A stretch of DNA of 64,000 nucleotides from Toxorhynchites rutilus septentrionalis. Taxonomy: Eukaryota; Arthropoda; Insecta; Diptera; Culicidae. Of the stretch, positions 37,801-46,800 are shown piece by piece. Below the pieces are notes generated by a model, which saw nothing but the letters and a program-made list of their open reading frames with translations, was not told the DNA's origin and did not search any database. The DNA lies in NCBI RefSeq assembly GCF_029784135.1, contig NC_073746.1:150509556-150573555 (forward strand), given 5' to 3'. The translations under genes were made by a program, and so were the position numbers. Position 1 is the first letter of the stretch, and the number at the start of each line of letters is the position of its first letter.

Positions 37801-40800
37801 GGGGACGCAAGCGGGATGTGCTGTCACTTCCGGTGAAGCTGAACGATGGTCGCTGGCATCAGGTGTCGTTGAACAGTGTCAAGAAGAAGGCCACGCTGAG
37901 CGTCCAGATCGGTAACAGCATCAGTTCGGCACAGATAAAATTACCAAAGAAGCTGAATGCAGCGAACAATATATTCGTTGGCGGCATCCCCGACGAAACG
38001 TTACTGCCAAAGGAGCTGCAACCGAAACCGGAGGAGTTTAAGGGATGTCTGAGGAAATTCTCGGTGAATAACAACACGCAGGATTTGGCCCGCCCTGGGC
38101 GGCATCTCAACGTGGGGCAGTGCTTCCCGCGGATCGAACAGGGTTCATATTTTCCGGGGGATGCGTACGCAATTTACAGTGAGTTTGGGGTGGAATCTTG
38201 TTGGGCGGTCAGTAATGTTGCAAATTTTGTTTCAGAGCGCAACTTTAATGTCGGGAAATTCTTGGATGTCGATCTGGAGCTGCGGACGTCGGAAGTTAAT
38301 GGTGTTCTGATGAGCGTGGCTGACCCGACCAATGGTTTTCCGGCATTCTCCTTAGAAATATCCAACGGAAACGTAAGTTATTTGCAGGTTATTGATCTGA
38401 AATCATCAACATTTCATCCATTTTTTTCGTGTTAACAATTTTTCATTACATTTTATCGAGCATGCTTACTATATCAATCGAAGCATCACCAAAGTTCTGA
38501 GATGCATATAAATGGAATTGAATGGTCGTTGCACTGAATTCTCTACTTATCTACTAAAATCAGAAGAGTCGTGTTTCAAGTTTCTGTTTGTTTGTTTGTT
38601 TGGATCAATACATAAAATTTTATTCTTTGGTTCAACTGAGAGAAACAAATTTTATGAATGATTCATTACTGCTCAAAGACAGGACATCATTTCAACAATA
38701 ACTTATTTTTTTAAGACAATTTGACAATCACATCACCGTCGATCCTCGATCTTGGCCAGCTGTTCTCTAACCACCCCGAACACCTGCTGTCCGTCTTCTT
38801 CCAAGGACGCAACTACCGAGTGCAGGCCTTTCCCGAGGCCGACGACCTCTGCCCGCTCCTCTGCTGAAGATAGCCCCACTGAAACCTGCCGCGTTCTAGA
38901 GACGAATGAACTCTCAGAGTTTAAAGTCTCTCTAATTCAATACCTTCCTTCCTTCCTGCCGCGTTGCATTACCTTCCCTATGTTTTTGTATAGGGGAATT
39001 GCGGGTAATACGGACAGGGGGGAGGGTAATATGGACATGTGATTGATTTGTATAGTTACAATTTGAATTTCAGATTTCTATTAATGAGAACACCTTCTAC
39101 GTGTTATTCTATAATATTCAAACCACCTTATGGCAATGCATACTGATCTAAAGTGGAAAAGTAAACCAAAAGTCACAGGAGGTTGTGTCCGAGACACGAC
39201 CGCATAGTTGACGTAGGATTACGTTAGGCTATATGTCGCTCGCTGATTTTGGATATTTTTTAAAAACTATATTGATAAACTCTTTGATAATGATCTGGTG
39301 GCCATGAAAAGGCTTTTTTTTTGTTATAGAGAGATGCACGTTTACGGAATCGGCGCTCATATTGCGCTAACATATATTGCGACATATTTACTCGCGTAAA
39401 ATTTTATGGAACAACGAAAACAACAATTCACTTCTGTTGGTTTTTTGGCAGCGGTAGCTTTTTTTGGAATCACTGCTGCTTATTTCTGCTTTGGCGTATT
39501 CGGCTTTCTAAAGTTTTCGTTGACACCGCTCGCCATAAACGACGGATAGCGGGTTTGATACACTGGATGTTGTCATGCAGAACCTTGCGGAACGCTCTTC
39601 TTTTATCAAGTCCTTTGTCTCCTTTGCCTTCCTTACCACATTCAATCGTATTGGTTGATGTGGAAATGCACACTAGAAATCCAGATGAATATGTGAGTGA
39701 AAATGTGCTCTAGCAGCCTCTCGATACCATTGAGTAACTTATTCCGTCGCTCCATTTTCTGCGGAAAGTTTCCGAATGTATGGAAAAAATCATTCGTCTT
39801 CCCGGTCTTTAAGAAGGGTTGCAAAAAGGACGTCAGAAACTACAGAGGCATTGCCTGCCTATGCGCTATCTGGAAGCTATTCGAGATAATTATTCTGGAC
39901 TTCATGTCTCATGCCTGCAACAACTACATCGCTGAAGCATAACATGGATTCATGTCTAAAAGATCAACCTCCACAAATCTCGTTCTGAATACATCGTACA
40001 TCGTCTGCTCTTTAGAATAAAAAAAAAAAACAAATTGATGCGGTGTACACTGATTTCTCGGCAGCGTTTGATATAATCAACCATGACATCGCAGTAGCTA
40101 AGCTTCATCGTCTTGGATGATTTAACGGCCCCTTTTTGAATTGGCTTCACTCCTACCTCACTGACCGTGTAATGTCAGTTAAAATAGGTGAAACAAAATC
40201 TACTCCTTTCCGAGTAACATCTGGTGTTCCCCATGGCAGTCATCTTGGTCCTTACCTGTTTTTGTTGTATCTCAACGATGCCAACTTTAGTTTGAAGTGT
40301 CTCAAACTCTCGTATGCAGATGACTTCAAATTGTTCCTTCCAGTGAACTGCATCGGAGATGCTGAGATTCTACAAGAGTAACTCAACATCTTCGCCGAAT
40401 GGTGGGCAACCAACAGGATGTTTTTGAATCCATCTAAGTGTTCGGTAGGGGGCCTCCGTAGCCACATTGGTTGCGCGTTCGCTTAGTAAGCGATCGATCG
40501 TGAGTTCGAAACTCAGGGCCTTCATTGACCATCTTTGTGTTGTTATAGAATAACTACGTCCACGCAACAATCATCAGCGATGGAGATCGATCCACGGTCG
40601 AAATAAGATCGATTCATCCATACAACTGCTCTGCTCTGCAAGACACATCGGGCTGCTGTTCTATAAATAACTCAACAATGATCAATCAACTGTCTCCGCT
40701 GTCCGGTCTAACTGGATAATGGAAGAACAGATAGAAAACTCTTACGCCTAAATGGGCTGCTACTGTGTAAATGTGTACCATATGGAATGGTATAGAAGGA

Positions 40801-43800
40801 AATACTCTAACGCCGAAAAATGGCAACTGTGTAATGTGCTAATTATAGATATGATAAATATGTGACATGTACACGATTAAAATTCGGCTCTGTTACAGCT
40901 AAAATGCCAATGAGCCTAAAATAAATAAATGAGACAAAAAAAAAGTTACAGGAGGGTTGTGTCCGAGACACGACCGCATAGTTGACGTAGGATTCCGTTA
41001 GACTATCTGTTGGTTTTGGATATGTTTGAAGAATTACATCGTTAAACTCTTTGATAATGATATGGTCGCCCTGAAAAGGGCCGTTTTGTTTGGTTGTTGG
41101 GTGTTGTATGTTAACTCCACCAGTGTTCATCGAGTGATGATGGCAGAAGGATGGTAAACAGTCGTTGGATGGTGCGTATCAGATAAAAGATACCGAAGTG
41201 GAACGATATATGATGAAAACCGCCCTCTGTGATCCTAGACGAGATGCCTCCTGTGATATGTATGTATGAAATAAAGAAAAAAAAAACTCACCAATGTAAC
41301 ATAAGACAATTACCAATACCGAACACAATTATAATTTCTCCTCATCAGTAAAAACATGTTACTTCAATATAGAGAAAACATATTTGAAATGGTTATTTTT
41401 GTTTATTCAACCCAATTCAATTTTAATTGGACTAACAACACCTAATACTATATATAGAGGATATGGGAAATCACTTTTTCGAATATTTCTTCACTTTTCC
41501 AATTTTTCTCGCCGTAAAAAACAGTCAGCTTAAACTAAACGACCCGTTCTCGAGCGGGAACACACCTTGGTTTTTAATTTTAGGAAATTAAAATAAATCG
41601 TTTCATATATCAAGTAATTCTTAGCACAACTGCAACCATATACAATTTTACACTTACACTTGTGCTAAGTTTTTCACAATAAACGATCGGTCATTGATAT
41701 GAAATTTCATGGAGCAACCCCCGACTTGCATATATTTGCAATTGGTTTTGATGTCTCTGTTAGGGAACACATTTCGATAGGAACAAAAGCTCCCCCTACT
41801 TCAATGTATTTGCAATACCGATTTCCCCCAGGCAGCTTGGTTTAGATGTCTCTGTTAGGGACTCGCCGCATGTGTCGTCAATTTCGACCAATCAGAAGTG
41901 GGTATTTCCGTTAGGATAGGGGATGAGATTATTTTCTTCAATATAAAAAATTGTTATGGAGTACCGAAATCGATTGACGCAAAAATGTCATTAATCCATC
42001 ATGAAATGACTGAGCAATAAGCGTTTGAAATTGGACAATTTTCACGATGTAATCGATTTTCGATTTCCAATTTGTACCCCAATATGTTCCCGAAAGACCT
42101 AATCCAACGTCAAAAAATCTTATATGAAAATTGCGCATGAAAAAAAATGTGTTTGAATGATGTGTTTTGGTAGAAACATCAGGCAATATATATAAAAAAT
42201 TATATAATTGTTTTGAACAATCAAAAATCAAAATAAAAAAAATAAATACATTTAAATTTTATCAATTCAAAACTGTTTTCGGGCCTGCTAGTTCGATGGG
42301 AGATTAATCTGCCTCCTTAATTGAATATTGCTCATGGCGTCGCTTGATGCCGCCGAAAGCAGACTCGTTTGCTGAGGAGTGCTGAGCGACAATGAAAATG
42401 TCTTTCTAAATGTAGGTCGAGAAAGAGTATGAACTAGTTTTCTTCGCAAGGTCCCTTCTCAGGGCTAGAGACGAATGAACGTAAAGTTTAAAGTCTCTAT
42501 AATTCAAAAGAAGAAAAATATTGCTACCAGATGTCACGAACTTCGACATTTTATGCTACTATGGTGCTACTCGCCCGTGTAGTTGGCGCAAAGGCACCGC
42601 AAAAAATATTATTTTATAGAATTCCTTCATGCATTTGTATGATACGGGCTGTGTATCGTTCGTTCTTGTTTTTGAAGGGACTTTAACCCAAAGGTCATTC
42701 GTCCCTAACGGGCTGTGTATGACTGGAGCGTTCCGTTATATACATGCATGTATATGTCCTTCGCTTATTTTGCCAAATCCAGTAAAAGGCGGTTGATGAA
42801 ACGTATGTTTTTGACGTGATACGTTCCATGTTAGTTGTTAGTAGAAAATGTAAAAATAAACAGTATTTTCGATCGGTTTTATATAGTTTTTGTGGTAAGT
42901 GGAAAACAGTAAAATAAACTCTTTTGTTTTAAATTTGTTGGAATTTTTGATTTGCAAATTTGTTTCAAAATAGTACTGAGAAGAACTGGAATGGTTTAAT
43001 GGGTTGTATAGAATCTGCTGCGCTTCAGTCGGATGTAGCAGTTTAGTTTTGGAAGCGGTAGCTTTTACGGATTCGCTGATGCTATCCTTGACTTTGGCAC
43101 CATCGGCTTCTGTGCGTCGATTTGTGAGGGTTTGATTGGCACCACCACGACGAGCTAAACGACGGATAGCGGGTGTGATACGATGCGATTCAATGCACTT
43201 CGCTCCTCTGCCTTCTTTGCCGCATCCAATTGTTGATGTGAAGAGGAGCGCACCAGCAATGCACACTAGATTCAATTCGATGCACTGCATCCATCGTTGG
43301 TTGCCGATGGCTTCCTCTCCTTTGCCGCACCGTATGGTGTTGGTTGATTTGTAGAGCACTGCACACTAGAAGCCCAGATGTTTGCCGATCTGAGCGTTGT
43401 ACGAGAATGAGAAATCCAACAACTTACAACTTAAATGCATTTTTATTCAGATGTTTTGCTATTTGAATACATATTTTACAGTTCAAGTGACACAGTCTGG
43501 GCTTTACATCTTTGGTTCAGCTTTTGGATTTAAAACCATACTGTTGAGCAAAAGTTCCTTATTTTTAATTTGACAGTTGTTCACCATTTTAATGGTATTG
43601 TTTGAAATAATGAGAAATCCAAAAATGCTACCGTCCTTTTATATCAGTTGGTATATGAGAAATAGTCGCCCCCCACTCGCTCGCCATGCAAATATTTGAC
43701 TTATCGGGGAACGAAAGAAGCGAAGTAGGCGAAAAAGAAATGACGTCAATTTTGACCAATCAGTACCGTTTGGATAGGGGTTGAGATTTTTCAATTGTTC

Positions 43801-43814
43801 GATAGTTAATTACA

Positions 43815-43868
<54 letters not shown>

Positions 43869-46800
43869 TTATTCAAAGTGAAAAATTGTTATAGAGTGCC
43901 GCGATGTTTTGATGTAAAAATCTCATCAATCCGTCATGAAATGACTGAGCAATAAGCGTTTGAAATTGGACATTTTTCACGATGCGATAGATATTCGTTT
44001 TTCAATTTGTACCCCAATATGTTCCCGAAAGACGTAATCCTACGTCAAAAAAAAGTGTTCGGTAATATCATTCTCACGCAAGCGTTCGTCGATAAGCTTC
44101 GAATATAAGCTACATGGTATTCAATTGGATCGTGTTAGCACTATTAAAGACCTCGGCGTTATGCTGGATTCGAAACTAACCTTCCGCGATCACGTATCCT
44201 ACATCATCTCTAAAGCATCCAGAACACTTGGATTTATCTTCCGCGTCATAAAGCGATTTAAGGACGTGCACTGCATCAAGACTCTTTATTGTTCGTTAGT
44301 TCGCTCGATTCTAGAGTATGCTTGTGTGGTGTGGTCGCCTTACTACCAAAATAGCGTTCAGCGAATTGAGTCGATCCAGCGGAAATTCATCCGATTCGCA
44401 CTACGAAATTTACCATGGAATCTTCTCTGTTCGTAGGGGAACTTTGGGAAGGACGCACCGGGTCGGTAAAACGCACCACCATGAAAAATCATGGAAAACG
44501 CAGTAATCGGCAGGATTTTTCTGTGCCTAGAACTTCCTTTCTTCATTACAAATACAATTAAATGTATTGTAGCACCAAAAACCACGTCTATCTTCATAAA
44601 ATAATATTATATCAAAAACTGCATGATTTCATGCAATTTTGACCGCTACTGCCATAAGACTTTTGGAGCATTAAAACCTTATTTAAATTTTACAAACTCC
44701 AATACACTCTTAATTGTTACCAGAGCTATTAATTGAGTTTGAATAAAAAATGTTGAAAATTCATTTTTTATATCAAAATGTAATTTTATAATCCATCTCA
44801 TCATGGGGCACATCGCTCAAGTATGGAGATTAATAAATAGTTAGTCAGTTCCAGTGTTACCAGTTGTACCCAGATGATTTCTGAAAAGCATTTTCACACA
44901 TCTTTTCTTGTATTATGTAACCAGAACGAACAAAATTATTTCATTGTTTCTGACTTCTAAAATGCATGTTATTTCTGTGGGTTTGCCTATTCGTAATCGT
45001 TACTGCTGGTTTCATTACAAAGAAAACAAACGTGGCTACGTTGTGGATGTGAAGAAACGTTGAAATATGTAGTAAAAATACATGTTTCATCCTGTTTTGC
45101 CTAACAGGGGCGTCTTGCCCGGACTTCCCCTACTATTTCAATTGTTGGACAGACAAACGATGAGAGGGAGCGAAATTACTCCTCTCGCGAGCGATGAACC
45201 TGTATGCTTCATACATTACAAACCTTTTTATATTCCTCCCAATGTATGTCCATTATACCCGCACCGACAAAAATGTTTTACTTTTCGGTCTGTTTAAATT
45301 TCAGTTAAAAACATTGAGAAACACTTTATTGTAAAACATTTGGCCGAATAATAATTGAGTTGCAAGAAACTGCATTCAAGTTTTGGGCTATAATTGCTAT
45401 AATTGAAGTTCTTCTTAACCGTTTTACTCCCACCTTCCCTACATGACACAACTTGGCACCAAAATTCATTCGAGGCTGCTTAATGTGACATAGCCGTAAT
45501 CGTTACGTAACAACAATTCATTTTTATTCCTAAATAAATTCAGCTAGCTTTGATTGGTTAATTTTTGAGATCATTGATTGGCTCTCTGACTGTCTAGTAG
45601 TTCAAAAGTTATGAATTTTTGAGAAAAGTCATTTTTGGAGAAAAAAGGAAAAAAGTTCATTTTTTAGACAACCCTAAAATGGACATGGAAAATGAAAAAA
45701 TAAAAAAAACGGGTCAAATGATTTGCTGTATAGAGATATAGCGCCCTCTATCAAAAATAACAAAAACCAAAAATTTTCTTCGCAAAAGTATTATTTTTTC
45801 AAAGAAAACTATCTCATCAGCTTCAATTTGATATGTTAATCATCTGAATCGGTCCAGTAGTTCAAAAATTAAGAGTCTATATACAAAAAAGGTGAAAAAT
45901 TTGTTTTTTTTTTCGAACCATCGGTTAACAAATCATATCTCAAAAACGAAAAAAATAGCATCTCTGATATCGAGATATATTCAGTAAAAAATCCTCAGCT
46001 TTCAAGAGAAAATAAAAAAATATAGCGCCCTCTAGTCCAAAGCCAGGAAAAAAATAAAAAACGATTACTTCCATAGTTAATGTTAATGAATTTTGGTGCG
46101 AAACCATCAGACTCAAATAACATTATTTTAGTCTCATCTGACTAAATCTTTTTTAATTTATTTATTTATTTATTAGCTGACCCGGCAAACTTCGTCCCGC
46201 CCAAAATTTGTTTTTGTTATCAATACCTTCAAATATTCACGTTTTCTTACTAAGCCCAAGTTCATGAGTCCAATCGCAGAACTGTTCATTGATTGATCTT
46301 CTAATCGACCCCGTTGAATTTACCTTTTACTAAAAAATTGCTAGTACTTCTACCAAAATTCATTATTATAATATCAGATTATTTTCAGTAACAATTCTCG
46401 TTCAAGATTTTTCAACCACTTGCAAATAACATATTTCTCCGTTACAGGGAATAATCTCAATATACCTAATTTGGTTCCATTCACTTGATTAGTTCTCGAG
46501 TAATACATATTTCATTTGTATGGCAGCCCACCCTTAAGAGAGGGGGAGGAGTATCTAACCACCATAGAATCATTTATTGCACACTAAAACCTTCACATGC
46601 CAAATTTCGTTCCATTTGCTTGATTAATTCTCGAGTAATGTAGATTTTTTTTTGTATTTGTATGGTAGAACCCCCCCCCCCCTTCCTTTGAGAGGGGGAT
46701 GGAGTGTCAAATCACCATAGGAACATTTATTGCACCATAAAACCTTCTTCTTCTTCTTCTTCAATGGCACTTCGCCGAACTTCGCCGTCTCAACGTAGTA

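Noticed and set aside
39697..44437. Two independent RT genes at 39.7 kb and 44.1 kb
   Set aside because: The second continues the first in frame across a 12-bp duplication, so it is one element split by insertion.
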